Shown here piece after piece: positions 47,950 to 59,569 of a stretch of 64,000 bases of DNA; positions within the stretch are counted from its first letter, which is position 1, and each line of letters opens with the position of its first letter. The notes under the pieces are model-generated. The model was not told the DNA's origin and did not search any database. It saw only the letters and a program-made list of their open reading frames with translations. This DNA comes from Alviniconcha marisindica (lineage: Eukaryota > Mollusca > Gastropoda > Provannidae). The position numbers and the translations under genes are program-made. The stretch spans positions 81,001 to 145,000 of the forward strand of contig JABMCL010001041.1 of assembly GCA_018857735.1 (NCBI GenBank), given 5' to 3'.

Positions 47950-48570
47950 TTTTAAACATCTGTCAAAAAATTTTTAAGGGCCCCCTGGGGGCCAAAAGGT
48001 CACGCCAGTGTCATTCCGTTCCGTGACAAAAATGTCTTCTCGCTGTTCTTGGCTGTTTTTTTTCCCGTTATCCAGTCACAAAGTGGTGGGGGAAAGCATG
48101 CTTTTTGGGCATTCGGCGGGTTTTCTCCTTGTTTTTTGCCCGGCATCCTTAAGCCCCTTCGCACCGGGCGTCTTTTTTCCAAAATGGAAGGCGTGCATGT
48201 TTGCGTTTTCCCCAAAAAGGCGGAACCTGTGCATTTGCGGAAAAACCCCTTTTGGGCCCGGTATAGGTCCCCCAAAAAAGTTTTTTTTTTTCTCAACTCG
48301 CGATCTTCTGGTCGGGAAAAAAAAAAACAAGAACCCCCCCCAAGTTTTTGGAAAAAAATTTTTGTCCTTGAACTAGGTTCAATTTCCCTGTTTACGGGGA
48401 AGCCGCCTATCGAAATCGGCCCCCCGGAAAGTGCGCGGACCTCTCGCGACTCTTGCGGGGGAAAGATTACAAAGCGCATTCCTCAAAAACCAGCTTCGCT
48501 GATCCCCAAAAAAATGGCGCAAAGGTATGGCTTCCCCGCCAAAAGCAAAAGCAGTCTGAAGAATAAGACG
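47950..48570. other. Stretch with inflated homopolymers
   Basis: Unique-looking sequence has an unusual number of 4-10 base runs of all four bases (for example near 47975-47998, 48270-48292 and 48318-48362). Overlapping frames of 84-175 codons on both strands are inconsistent with one another. It may be a low-quality consensus, in which any real coding content would be unreadable. Confidence 0.5.
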
Positions 48571-48959
48571 ACGTGATTAACTCAACCACAAGTCGCGAAC
48601 CCGAATCCAGTAGGCCTACAGATAAAGAAGAAAGAAAGAAAAAAAAAAGGAGAAAAAAAGATTCGTAGTTCACATGGTTTTACATGACTACTACAAGGAC
48701 AGCCAAACCGCAATGAAGTGCCGTGTTTCCGGCACAAAAGCGATGCTCCAACAATTAAACTTAGAAAAACAAATTCGTACTAGGTTCAGTTCATTTCACT
48801 TCTTTACGGACATCTGTGGAGAAAGTTGAGGTTTCTGGAACAGCACTGATTTTACTCCCAGCTAGGAGCGGCTTTCTGTTTACCTGTGCACGATCTCTCC
48901 GATTCCAAATCTGATGCTATCATCCATGTTAAACAACTCACAAAAAAAGGGGGTAACAA

Positions 48960-49002
48960 AACCCCCCCCCAAAAAAAAAAAAAAAAAAAAAAAAAAAAAC
49001 AA

Positions 49003-49033
<31 letters not shown>

Positions 49034-49056
49034 AAAAAAAAAAATTAAAAAAAAAG
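48960..49056. repeat. A-rich run
   Basis: About 95 bp are nearly pure A after a short poly-C. No element ending in this tail was recognised to its left. Confidence 0.85.
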
Positions 49057-51390
49057 TGGAAGAGGATGAAAATACAGCACGACAGGGGTAAGTCTACCCC
49101 ACTAGAGTCACGAAAAGTAGGGTGCCCTAGCTGCCTTGTTCGCTACCCCACTTCTAGCTCAGTGCCCTCCCCCCCCAAACTGGCGGTACGAAAAGCGCCT
49201 AGCTGACACGGTGAACACGAGCCAGGTAAAAAAGGCGTCGGGCTGAGCCCTGAAGTGCATGCATGCAATTACCGCGGTTTAGCGAGCTGAAATGGATCGC
49301 TAAACACGGACCCGCTCGGGGGCAGTTAGGTGTGAAAAGTACAACAGAGAGAGAGCGGCAAGCCTTGATTGTTATGGCGGGTCGGATGATGGTCTGGGCC
49401 CCGTCTTCTTAAAGAGATAAAACAAGGCCGGGGGGGGGGGGGGGGGGGGGTGGACGGGACGGAAAAGGCGGTTGGGGGGGGGGGGGGGGGAAGGCGGTTG
49501 GGGGGGGGGGGGTTATGGTATAATGTAAGGATCTTGTTGAAGTGATGTCACTTTTTTGGACGCGCAAAGAATATCGGTAAAATCTCCTTCCTATGACGTG
49601 ACCAGACTTTACCCTGAAGAATGAAGGGATTATAGGATCTTGCTCTCATACTCAGGGTTGCCTATCGCAGCTAGAAAACTGGCGAGTGGATGAGCTCTCT
49701 CTCTTTCACCAGGGCTACTAAAAACTACACTACTGACTGAGCGTTAAACCACTTCTGCGTTCTCCTCATCTGTCTGTGCGTCTCACTGATTTACAATGCA
49801 GTGTCAGAGTGTCGACAGTTTTATTAGTGTGCTGTTTCATCATTAACGGCATTAGTAACGATCTATATGCATGTCAGCGTACCTTAACAAGCACTGATTG
49901 TAAGAATAGGCTATTGCCTAAATTCTCAATCCTTGGGTTAAAAGTACTGAGTTCTGAAATCTCTGCCAGTCTGTCTCCCTTTCCGAACCCCCCCCCCCCC
50001 CACCCCCCCCCCCCCCCCCCCACCTCGCCCCAACAACGCGTGTTTATCGGTTCGACGGTTGCGCATACCACCCCCTGACTGTTTTTAAGCAGCAAAATAG
50101 CAGTCTCACCCTGGCGTCAAACCGGTAGGCGGCAATAACACATTTATCGGAGTGCACGTTATACACACACATCGTTCGTGCGATAAAGTTCCCCTTGTAT
50201 TCCAGAACGGCTAGGTACGTCAAAGCCTACCAAACAGAAGGGGCAAATAAGAAAGAAAGAAAGAAAGAAGAAAAGAGAGGGGGGGGGGGGTAAGGGGGGC
50301 ATTCAGTTACCAGTACATTGTGCCTGCCAAATCTGCTCGTATCAATAATGCTCCCCAGCCCGTACCAGTCACAATTACATTAGTCTCCGGGGAGCAGCAA
50401 GCTTATGTGGGAAAGCGAAGCGTGCATAGCTGCCATTGATTCACACCGTGGCTGGGACCGGCGACCAGACAACGCCACCGACTCTCTCCACTATCCTTGC
50501 TGAAAGCCGAGCTGCTCTGGCGCGGCCGCTGCGCAACGGAATGCAGCACCGCAGCGGTGCAACCGACGCGCGTGACTCTGTCGACTTACTGTCGCAGCCT
50601 TCTATGTGTATGTGTGCTGTTCACAGGCACTGTACACAGCCGTCTGAAACTGAGGAGGGCAAAGGTCCAAATCGAAAACTCAAAAAGATAAATAAGGCGG
50701 GGGCGGGGAATCTGAAATAAAATGGCAACAACAACAACAACAAAATCGGTCCCTGCATTGTATGAATCCAGATCCAGACTGCTTGAGTTCGGCGGCTAAA
50801 ACAAGAATTAGAACTTTGTTTGAAAGTGTCTAAAATGAAGAATTTTTGTTTCAACTGAGCGTATCAAAAATGTTTTTCGTTATAAAGTGTCTCCAGTTGT
50901 TTTCAGTGTTTCCTTGATTTTGCCTTCATAATCAGTTTCTCAGATTAGTTTCGCGAGAAATGATTAGCAGGACACAACGATAGAACCAAGTGTCTCGAAT
51001 TACCCGTGTGGCACGCACCGCCTCTTTGATACCGTGGTGCGTGCCCACACCGCCCTACCGCGAACACTTGAACATCTCACCGGGGTGGGCAGCCGTTAGG
51101 CCAGCTGAGCCGAGACCCTCTTATCGTCACTGACGCAAAGAGGATTCTAAACCGAGAACAAAACCAACGGAGCGTTTCATTTCTCGATTTTAGGTTTTGG
51201 GATTCCGATCGGGCTTTTTACTTCAAGGCCATTCCAGGTAAGCAGTCACAAAACCGCCACAACTTTTGAAAAGAATGGGAAGGCAGTGACAGAGGCGGTT
51301 TTCCGTCCGGACAGGCAGGGCTAGCGCGGTACCACCGGACCAAACGGGCTCAACAACCGGCGCCCTTGTCAACAAGTCCGTTTCCGCGCC
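49057..51390. other. Intergenic DNA
   Basis: Poly-G runs lie at about 49430-49513 and 50280-50290, a C-rich tract at 49987-50022 and (GAAA)n near 50250. No gene was recognised. Confidence 0.6.
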
Positions 51391-51396
51391 GGCTCG

Positions 51397-51404
51397 TGAC
51401 GTCA
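51397..51404. promoter_or_regulatory. Full palindromic CRE-like site
   Basis: TGACGTCA lies in CpG-containing sequence, with further TGACGTAG and TGACGTGC half-site variants within the next 120 bp (about 51474 and 51505). Binding by CREB/ATF is known for this motif. That it acts as a promoter here is inference, and no gene was attached to it. Confidence 0.4.
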
Positions 51405-51641
51405 TAGGACCGAAATGAGGGGGAGGAAGTGTGTGATAAATGTTGACGGCGCGAGACCGGCACGCGCTGTGCTGACGTAGGCTTTTTGTGTGGTTCGGTA
51501 GTGGTGACGTGCTTTATCGATTTGTTTATGCCGGCGCACACCGAAGGCAAATAGTCCGGCAGTCGCCGCCGGTTTATGTGTTGTTGTTGTCGTTGTGGCC
51601 GTCGTCCTCGTGTAGGGCTTCACGCTGGACTAGCTGGGCTT

Positions 51642-51764
51642 TAAGGACAGAAGGGAGGCGGAGGGGAGGAAGGGGGAAGGGGGAGGGAGGAGGAGAGGAA
51701 GAGAGAGAGAGAGAGAGAGGGGAGAGAGAGAAGAGAGAAAAGAGAGAGAAGAAAAGAAGAAAAA

Positions 51765-51802
<38 letters not shown>

Positions 51803-51841
51803 AAGAAGGAGAGGGAGAGGGAGGGGAGGGGGAGAGGAGAG

Positions 51842-51875
<34 letters not shown>

Positions 51876-51940
51876 AGGAGGAGAGAGAAGAAGAAGAAGA
51901 AGAAGAAGGAGAAGAAAGAAGAAGGAAGAAGAATCGGGAA
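51642..51940. repeat. Purine (GA/GGA) tract of about 300 bp
   Basis: One strand is almost entirely purine: GA, GGA and GAA repeats with small imperfections. Such tracts can form triplex structures. The Arg/Glu-rich frame of 170 codons here is compositional. Confidence 0.9.
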
Positions 51941-52240
51941 AAACTTGGGATTCAAAGTCTACTAGGGGGCCAGCCGTTGTTCAAGTTGCTGATCGCTTAA
52001 AAAAAACATGATTACACTGCACCTGCAAGTTGTATGCGTGCAAACTGTCCTCGTCTCAGAGGCCGATTTCCTTCTCGCTATTGCTGTTCATTTCAGTGAG
52101 CACTCGGGGCGCATGCTCAGTCGCGTAGTTCATCCCCGTCACAAACACACTGACCCTCACCCCCCGCTAGTGTACTTTGTCACAGAGATTGATTGAGTGA
52201 TTAAACTATATTTCTCACCGTTACAGGTATTAGCACAAAT

Positions 52241-52242
<2 letters not shown>

Positions 52243-52300
<58 letters not shown>

Positions 52301-52350
52301 CTTAGTTGTTTTTTACGCCCATTGAAGCAGGGCGGTCATATCAGCGGGAA

Positions 52351-52390
<40 letters not shown>

Positions 52391-52391
52391 T
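52243..52391. repeat. GA microsatellite and poly-G run
   Basis: (GA)n lies at 52243-52298 and about 38 G at 52352-52389, with unique sequence between. Confidence 0.93.
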
Positions 52392-52919
52392 GGAGAGAAA
52401 GAAGGTAAAAGAAAAAAAAGAGATTCAACACGTTGGAAATGCAACCGAGGAAACTATTTTAAAAACAACAACAAACCACCACCCCCAAAACACACACACA
52501 CACTCGCTTGAATTTAAAGGAACGAAACACCTTTCCCCCACTCTTTACAACATCCCCGCCCCCCGCACACACTGACCCCCCCCCCCCCCCACACACACAC
52601 ACACACAAACATACTTCCCCCTTTCTGCGCCAGTCCCGATATTATCTACCTCGCCCTTGACACAAAGTTCACCGACCGACCCAGCTGGAAGACAGCGAGT
52701 TCTCGCCGCAAACAAATCCGTCTGCGTACATATAGGTTAAAACCGAGATAACCCGGCCACCACGTTGTTTCTCCCAGACTCATGCACTCGGTGCGACCTT
52801 TCACTCGGCAAATTCTTCTTCCTGTTGTGAAGGCGACGAAATTAATATAGGAATTTATCTGTACATGTGAGGTCTAATGATGCGATTAGTTCGTCAGGGT
52901 TGGGTTGATCCGGTGGGTG

Positions 52920-53090
52920 GGTGGATGGGGGTGGGGGGGGGGGAGGGGGGGGGGGGGGGGGGGGGGGGGGATTCACACCCACACACCCATCATACAACAG
53001 CCACAACCACAGCCATATCACTCAGAGAACGTAACCAATCGATTCTTTTTCTACCCCCCCCCCCCCCCCCCCCCACCCCCCCCCCCTCAC
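52920..53090. repeat. Poly-G then poly-C, with a duplicated flank
   Basis: A G-rich run at 52927-52970 and a C-rich run at 53056-53088 are potentially self-complementary. The phrase cagccacaaccacagccata and tca follows each run (52999-53021 and 53137-53159), so the segment contains a tandem duplication. Confidence 0.85.
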
Positions 53091-53765
53091 TCCATCTACC
53101 ACGAACCCGCACCCACACACAAAATACGACAACGTCAGCCACAACCACAGCCATATCAATCCGGTAGCGAAACCAATCGACTAATTCCACTCCCCCGTCC
53201 CGAATAGTCCCTTCCGGTCTCTGTGGACGCGAAGCAACGCTGAAGAAGAATGCCAAGTTGGGAGCATCAGCAGATGCTGTGGGGCCCGTCTAATCACAGC
53301 TAGCTGCAAGAACAGAAACGAAAGACGGACGTGTATGTATGGTGTGAGCTTGGCGGAAAATCGCCCGGCAAAGACTTGGGCGCGGACAGCCCGCTGTTCT
53401 CGTGTCATAATGATTAAGACCAGAGAAGTGACCGCGAAGACACCCTTCGCAAAGTAAGCACATCGCCAAGTCGACGAAGCTATTATCAAGAGGGGCCTTA
53501 AAACTTAGTGTAAAATCGACTGCTGATGTAAAACTAAAGTGGCGCTGGAAGTCTGGAGGTGACTCCGGAGGATGGGGCCGGAAGAAGGTCGAAGGGCGGG
53601 GATGGGGGGGGGGGGGGGGGGGGGGGGGAGGGAGAGGAGGGTCGGGGGCGTTCGGGGGGCTTTCACGAAATGACTTTTCCCACTATCAAGTCGATCGCGG
53701 TTCTGCGGTAAGACCCGACAGCGAGTTGTTTCCCCTTAGCAAGGAGCTGAAGGAAGGAAAGGCGC

Positions 53766-53779
53766 GTTGCTATGGAAAC
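53766..53779. promoter_or_regulatory. X-box-like RFX site
   Basis: GTTGCTATGGAAAC fits the inverted-repeat form of RFX-factor X-boxes (GTTGCCATGGCAAC) with two changes. It lies in GC-rich sequence, next to a poly-G run. No downstream gene was found. Confidence 0.3.
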
Positions 53780-54017
53780 CAGAAAGCGTACTGGGCGGTA
53801 GCGGGGAAGGGCGGGAGGGGGGGGGGGGGGGGAGAGCTGACGCCGACGGAAAGTAAACCGTAAACCATCTCCTGTCAGTGTTTACACCCGCTGCCCGTCT
53901 GCCTAACTGCTGCCAGCCTCCCCGGAGCCCGACTGGCAAGTGAGAATATATAGTATCTATAAAAAAAAAATGGTACCGTACCGCCAGTAACGCCGTATGT
54001 ATACCTGCATTTTTCCC

Positions 54018-54200
54018 TTTAAACTCCCTCTGTTGCATTAGTTCTTTAACCTTAGCCGGTTCCCACAAGGGTCTGGACGATGCAGGGTTTGCACTGCTTC
54101 GTAGACTGGACGATGCCCTTTAAACTCCCTCTGTTGCATTAGTTCTCCAACCTTAGCCGGTTCCCACAAGGGTCTAGACGATGCAGGGTTTGCATTGCTA
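54018..54200. repeat. About 98-bp tandem duplication
   Basis: cctttaaactccctctgttg, cattagttct, and ccttagccggttcccacaag through gatgcagggtttgca occur near 54016-54093 and again near 54116-54194. Confidence 0.9.
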
Positions 54201-54204
54201 CTGA

Positions 54205-54545
54205 CATAGGTTGGACTATGCCTGGTTGCACTGTTGCCTAGGTTGGACTATTGCCAGCTTTGTACTGCTTCGTAGGTTAGACTATGCCTGGTTTGTACTG
54301 CATCGTAGGTTGGACTATGCCTGGTTGCGTTGCTTCGTAGGTTTGGACTATGACTGGTTGCGTTGCTGCGTAGGTTGGACTATGCCAGCTTTGTATTGTT
54401 TCGTAGGTTGGACTACTTTGAGTGTCAGTTTTGTATTACTTGGCGGGGCTGCATTGCTTGGTACTTTGGTCTTCGACGTGGACTGTAGTAGTGGACTGTA
54501 ATAGTGGACTGTAATAGTGGACTGTAGTAGTGGACTGTAAAAAGA
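54205..54545. repeat. Minisatellites, about 30-bp and 15-bp units
   Basis: gtaggttggactatgcctgg plus ttgcattgcttc recurs about seven times (to about 54430). A 15-bp unit, agtggactgtaatag, follows four or five times (54485-54540). Open frames reading LDYAW or similar are periodic artefacts. Confidence 0.88.
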
Positions 54546-55041
54546 CTTCAGTGGTAGTTTGGACTATGCCTGTGCATTTGCAGGCCAGGGGGTTGGACTA
54601 TGGCGAGTAGTTGTTGCATTGCTTGGAAGCCAGGATTATGCCGAGGACCAAGTATTAGAGAAAAATGCCAGTCTAAGCATGCCTGCTACAATAACCGACA
54701 CATGACAATGACATGACTCAGGCTGGTTCAACAGGACCATGGAATGGCGCAGCTTGAGTCACACTAGCCCTATCATGGAGTTGACCTTCGCAATCTTCTT
54801 CACATTAAAAGAAGAAGAAGAAGAAGAAGAAGAATGTGAATTCGCTGTGCCACACAGAAATCACGCTACCAAACAACAACAACAACAACAAAACACACAC
54901 ATACACACACAAACACTGAAATACACTATACACTCAGAAGTTGCTGTAAGTCTTTTTGGTGTTGGTAGTGGTGGTTACTGCTGTTGCTTTTTGAATTGCT
55001 GCAGTTGTGACCGCTGTGGTTGTACTTGTTGCTGGTGTTTT

Positions 55042-55044
<3 letters not shown>

Positions 55045-55081
<37 letters not shown>
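55045..55081. repeat. GA microsatellite
   Basis: (GA)n of about 36 bp. Confidence 0.95.
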
Positions 55082-55082
<1 letters not shown>

Positions 55083-55421
55083 CAAAAAGCACACACACCC
55101 CCTCTTTCGCCCCAAAATCCTTCCCACCCAGTCAAGCAGAAAGTGACGCCATGAACGTTAGCACGTGATCAACGTCACAGCCCTGCCACTGGCAGCATGC
55201 AGTTCCTGCGTCATAATCATGTAAGCGACTCCACTACACAGGCAACGCAGCTGAACATTACAAACAGGCTTGTCGAACCAGTGAGACAAGGGAGAAATGA
55301 GTGTTTGTGTGTGTGGGTGTGTGGGTGTGTGGGTGGGTGGGTGGAGGGGGGGGGGCGGAACTCTGACAGAGAGGGAGAGAGAAAATGGAAGTGAGAGAGA
55401 GGAGGGAAAGAGAATGTGTGC

Positions 55422-55424
<3 letters not shown>

Positions 55425-55506
<82 letters not shown>
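55425..55506. repeat. GA microsatellite
   Basis: (GA)n of about 80 bp, preceded by imperfect GA-rich sequence from about 55365. Confidence 0.95.
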
Positions 55507-55508
<2 letters not shown>

Positions 55509-55650
55509 TATTGGTCATTAGCCAGCAGTCTTAAGAAGATATAGCAATGTATACATCAATCTTAAAAAGAATGGAAGATCGTGAACGGAGAGAAGGAGAA
55601 AGACGCACACTGAGAGGGAGAGATAGACAGAGGAAGAGATAAACTCGAAG

Positions 55651-55654
<4 letters not shown>

Positions 55655-55734
<80 letters not shown>

Positions 55735-55750
55735 GGGGGGGGGGGTGGGG
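55655..55750. repeat. GA microsatellite and poly-G
   Basis: (GA)n of about 70 bp followed by about 22 G. Confidence 0.95.
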
Positions 55751-56023
55751 TTGCTAAGCTTTCAGTAAGTGTATAAGCTCCTTGAAGAGATTGATGTTTC
55801 TTGGCGAATGGTAATTCTCACGGTTCCGTGGCCACGGCGGACCGGCTGTATGAAAGAGGATTATGACTTTATTCCTCTCGCTCTCTCTGCTTTCACACAA
55901 ACACGAGGCGCATTGCCTCACCACACACCCCTAATACTGAATCAGTCAACAGCAAGCTGCGCTCACACATATATACCCATAGGAATTGACTGACGGGGGG
56001 GGGGTGTGAGTGTGGGCGTAGAC

Positions 56024-56037
56024 GGGGGGGCGGCCGG

Positions 56038-56092
<55 letters not shown>
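56024..56092. repeat. Poly-G and GA microsatellite
   Basis: Short G runs are followed by (GA)n of about 52 bp. Confidence 0.93.
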
Positions 56093-56093
<1 letters not shown>

Positions 56094-56359
56094 CCGATTG
56101 GGTACGGCGCCGGTTTTTCTCCTCCACTGAGAAGAGGTTTGAACTCTGACCGCCCTAGCCGGCGTTCAGTCCAAGGCCACACCTACCCTTGCTGAGTAGA
56201 CCACCCTAATTGAGACACGTTGACTTTCCACGGCTCCACAGTCCCAGGCCACCCGAATTGCGACTGAGACATCCACAATCCGATATGTGGGCGTTCCAAA
56301 GTGTTCAGAAGCACCATGTTGTACGATCTGCACCAGGCCCCACTCTAACTTTCAGAGCT

Positions 56360-56560
56360 TACCGTTACACTCCTTCCAGGCAGCTCCGCTCTTCTGCAGA
56401 CATCCCAGCGTCAGCGGAATACCATACTTCCGCACTGAGTCCAGTGGTGATTAAGCGCTGTTCGTCTTATCATGCTCCAACTAGCTGGCACCAACCCCCT
56501 GTTTCTGTCCGCCACGCTACCTCTGTCAGCTCTTGCAAATCTTCCGTAAAAACTTTTCTT
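56360..56560 (+). pseudogene. Decayed C-terminal end of a LINE-type reverse transcriptase ORF
   Basis: The plus frame reads RQLRSS and then, after a poorly matching stretch, SSYHAPTSWHQPPVSVRHAT and SVSSCKSSVKTFL. This matches the stereotyped end of many animal non-LTR retrotransposon ORF2 proteins, recalled as R-LRSS, S-AP-LWNSLP, LR-A-S, SFKS-LKT-LF. The LWNSLP block is degraded to SWHQPP, and the Phe of SFK is Cys. No upstream catalytic region (YADD box) was seen, so it is a 5'-truncated, inactive copy. A CA microsatellite lies about 110 bp further on. Confidence 0.65.
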
Positions 56561-56670
56561 CCCCCAACAACAACAAAACGAAGCCAAACAAACAAACAAA
56601 AAACTTCTACTTCGTCAGTCCCTCTCTGCATTTGTCTGTCTGCCTGCCGGCCTGTTCGCCTGTCTGTATG

Positions 56671-56671
<1 letters not shown>

Positions 56672-56747
<76 letters not shown>
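56672..56747. repeat. CA microsatellite
   Basis: (CA)n of about 76 bp. Confidence 0.97.
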
Positions 56748-56751
<4 letters not shown>

Positions 56752-57229
56752 CTCCCTCCTTCTCCCTCTATCAGGGGCATTACCAGACGCCATAGAGCGG
56801 CCGCTGGCATTATCAACCACGGCCGAAGCCACATCCAATTCGCCACCTAATCCCCGTTTCCGGGAAGCAGGGAAGGAGGAGGAGGGGCAGGGGGCTGATT
56901 TAGCGGGCCTTAACCCTTACCCTCCCACTTGTTGCAGATACCTCAGTGCCAGTGCCCTCTCTCCATCGAGCCTGCAGCAGGCAGGAACAGGGAGCCTGAT
57001 GAAGAGAGATGTAAAGGCTGGCACTGGCTGCTTGCAGCTCCCCCAAGGCAAGGAGGGGCAGGTGCGTGCAGCTCGCCACAGACACCCGCTTTTCCGCTCG
57101 TCCCGGCTCAGGCCTTGTTTGTTCTAACGGTAAACGGTAACTGCGGGTACTGGCCGCTCAAAGACTTTGACCCGCTGCTTGCAAATTGAGGGTGAAAAGA
57201 AAAGTTTTCCTCCTTTTCCCTTCCTTGAT

Positions 57230-57235
<6 letters not shown>

Positions 57236-57271
<36 letters not shown>

Positions 57272-57286
57272 CCCCCCGCCCCACCT
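57236..57286. repeat. CT microsatellite
   Basis: (CT)n of about 40 bp followed by short C runs. Confidence 0.95.
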
Positions 57287-57324
57287 TTCCTTTGCTTGGC
57301 TGCTGTGAATTATTTTAATGATTG

Positions 57325-57327
<3 letters not shown>

Positions 57328-57410
<83 letters not shown>

Positions 57411-57454
57411 ATGTTTTGTGTGTGGTGTGTGTGTGTGTCGTGTGTTTGTGTGTG

Positions 57455-57550
<96 letters not shown>
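57328..57550. repeat. GT microsatellite (compound, about 220 bp)
   Basis: Two long (GT)n arrays are separated by a short interrupted stretch (about 57407-57445). The Cys/Val and His/Thr frames are artefacts. Confidence 0.97.
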
Positions 57551-57552
<2 letters not shown>

Positions 57553-57689
57553 CAAGAAAAAAACAATGCGGGTTTATATGACAGAGCAACACTCTCCCAC
57601 AAAAACAGCCGAAGGCAACAAAATCGGTGTTAACAATTCAGTCAGTCAAGCCTTTCACGTAGAGTTCAATCTGAATCATTGTAAATGCA

Positions 57690-57900
57690 CCTGGTAGTGC
57701 CAGACCGCGGTCTTTCCACTGGAAATACAGCAAGTAATGACTGGCACCGCATGGCTGTTGTAGCCAGACTGGATGGTGGTGGCGCTGACCAGCTACGTGC
57801 CGCGCTGACATGTGTCTGCTTCAGATACCCGCTTTTCGACCAGGCCGAGTTGTTTGCTCTGGCAGTAAACGGTAACTGTGGGTATGGCCAGTCAAAGACG
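57690..57900. repeat. Low-copy repeat pair with 57.08-57.18 kb
   Basis: The phrase tgctctggcagtaaacggta, actgtgggtatggcc and agtcaaagacgttatcccg (about 57854-57910) repeats gttctaacggtaaacggtaa, ctgcgggtactggcc and gctcaaagactttgacccg at about 57120-57175. Both follow acacccgcttttc or atacccgcttttcgac. A diverged interspersed repeat or local duplication is likely. Confidence 0.7.
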
Positions 57901-58117
57901 TTATCCCGTTGCTGGAAAGCAATACGGCACACACTGCTTAGATACCAGAGCTAGGAAAGGTTTCATTCTGTTCACCGAGGTTGGCCCGAGGATGTAGGCC
58001 AGTTTTGTTTTTGTTTTGTTTTTTGGTGAACGGCAATGACTGAAAAACACTGGTTTGTGACAGAAACATTCCCTCGAGACAGTCAAACAAACTGAGGTGA
58101 CAGATCGGTATTGAAAT

Positions 58118-58282
58118 ACACACATACACAGACACAGACACACACAACCACACACACACACACACACACACATACACACTGACACCCCACACACACCGAA
58201 ATAAAACAACACACACACACACACACACACAACTCCACACACACCACACACACACACACACACACACCCTTGACACCCACAC

Positions 58283-58344
<62 letters not shown>
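58118..58344. repeat. CA microsatellite (compound, about 225 bp)
   Basis: Several (CA)n runs are broken by short GACAC, ACCACA and AATAAAA-like interruptions. Confidence 0.95.
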
Positions 58345-58346
<2 letters not shown>

Positions 58347-58462
58347 ACACAGCCAATCACCGTCTTCATTCTCAGAAGAAAAACAATTAATGATGAAAAT
58401 ACCACGTGGCATTTAAGATTCCGGCCGCTCAACAACGAACGGCAAGGTGTATTTTGTAAACA

Positions 58463-58485
58463 GATCAGTTGCCAGGCAACTGATC
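58463..58485. promoter_or_regulatory. Perfect palindrome matching an RFX X-box, near a CCAAT motif
   Basis: gatcagttgcc (58463-58473), one spacer base and ggcaactgatc (58475-58485) form an exact inverted repeat. Its core GTTGCC-A-GGCAAC matches the X-box scheme GTNRCC, 0-3 bases, RGYAAC bound by RFX factors. A gccaatca (CCAAT) motif follows at about 58537, and the next 200 bp are CpG-rich. A short plus frame (MTDQLTTVDNSVFTAPRGES, from 58635) has no recognised homologue. Promoter function is inference. Confidence 0.45.
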
Positions 58486-59381
58486 GAACTGTGTCTGAGA
58501 AATTCCGCCGGCGGGTACCTGGGTTTCAGACAAAGAGCCAATCAAGTTGCTCTGCACTCGGTCTCCACACTGGCGACTCCTCGGTCGCCGCGGCTCGCAT
58601 TCCACAGCCGCCGGTGGCCAAAATAAACGCGGCATGACCGATCAGCTTACGACCGTCGACAACAGCGTTTTTACAGCTCCGCGGGGAGAATCGGTCGGCA
58701 CAAAAAGACTGCTTCTGGTTACAAGCGTTTGACTCGCGTTAGCTACGTGTAGGCCGAGTTGTAGGGCGGCGATAGTGAGGGATCGATCCTTTCTGTGTCT
58801 GTCTCACTGTCTGTCTGTTCCCCCCCACTCTCCTCCCGGCCCCCCGTAGTCTCTCTCTCTCTCTCTCAGTCTGCCCGTGCACTCATAGAGTCACTTGCCA
58901 AGCGACAAAACGATCAGGCTGTGTCAGTGTCAGTGCTGGTATCATCTACACTCTCTCTCTCTCTCCCCCTGACTCTCTTAGATTACCACGAAAGCACTGA
59001 AACTTTTAAATCACGTTACATGTCATACATTATGCGCTGACTGGTTGGCATTGCGTGTTATGTTTGGTGATTGCTACCCGCCTGAAACGTTTTACCATAT
59101 TGTGTCTCCCATTCACCACGCATTTACCCACCGAATGTTCGCTGCTGTTGATTTCATAGCCCCATGTATCCACCTTCAGTGTTGCCTGTCTCATATTATG
59201 TTTCAGTGACGTCTGAACTTCCTTTCTTCCACGAGTGTGTACTGGTGTGTCGTATCCGATTAGAAAATGTGCACATGTATAATTAGATCTAGAGTAGTAT
59301 CTTGTTTGGGCCGAGGGCTGGATGTAAAAAAAGCATACATGCTTATTTATTACCCTCGTAAATAAAGAATTTTATCTTTAT

Positions 59382-59552
<171 letters not shown>

Positions 59553-59569
59553 GCGCTCGTGCACTACAG

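Noticed and set aside
51488..52000. 170-codon Arg/Glu-rich plus frame
   Set aside because: It translates the purine tract. Composition alone explains it.
53736..54068. 110-codon minus frame starting MWEPAKVKELMQQ
   Set aside because: Its start lies in a tandem duplication (54.02-54.20 kb), it runs through a poly-G tract, and no homologue was recognised.
57158..57697. Overlapping His/Thr and Cys/Val frames of 77-144 codons
   Set aside because: They are direct translations of a (GT)n array on both strands.
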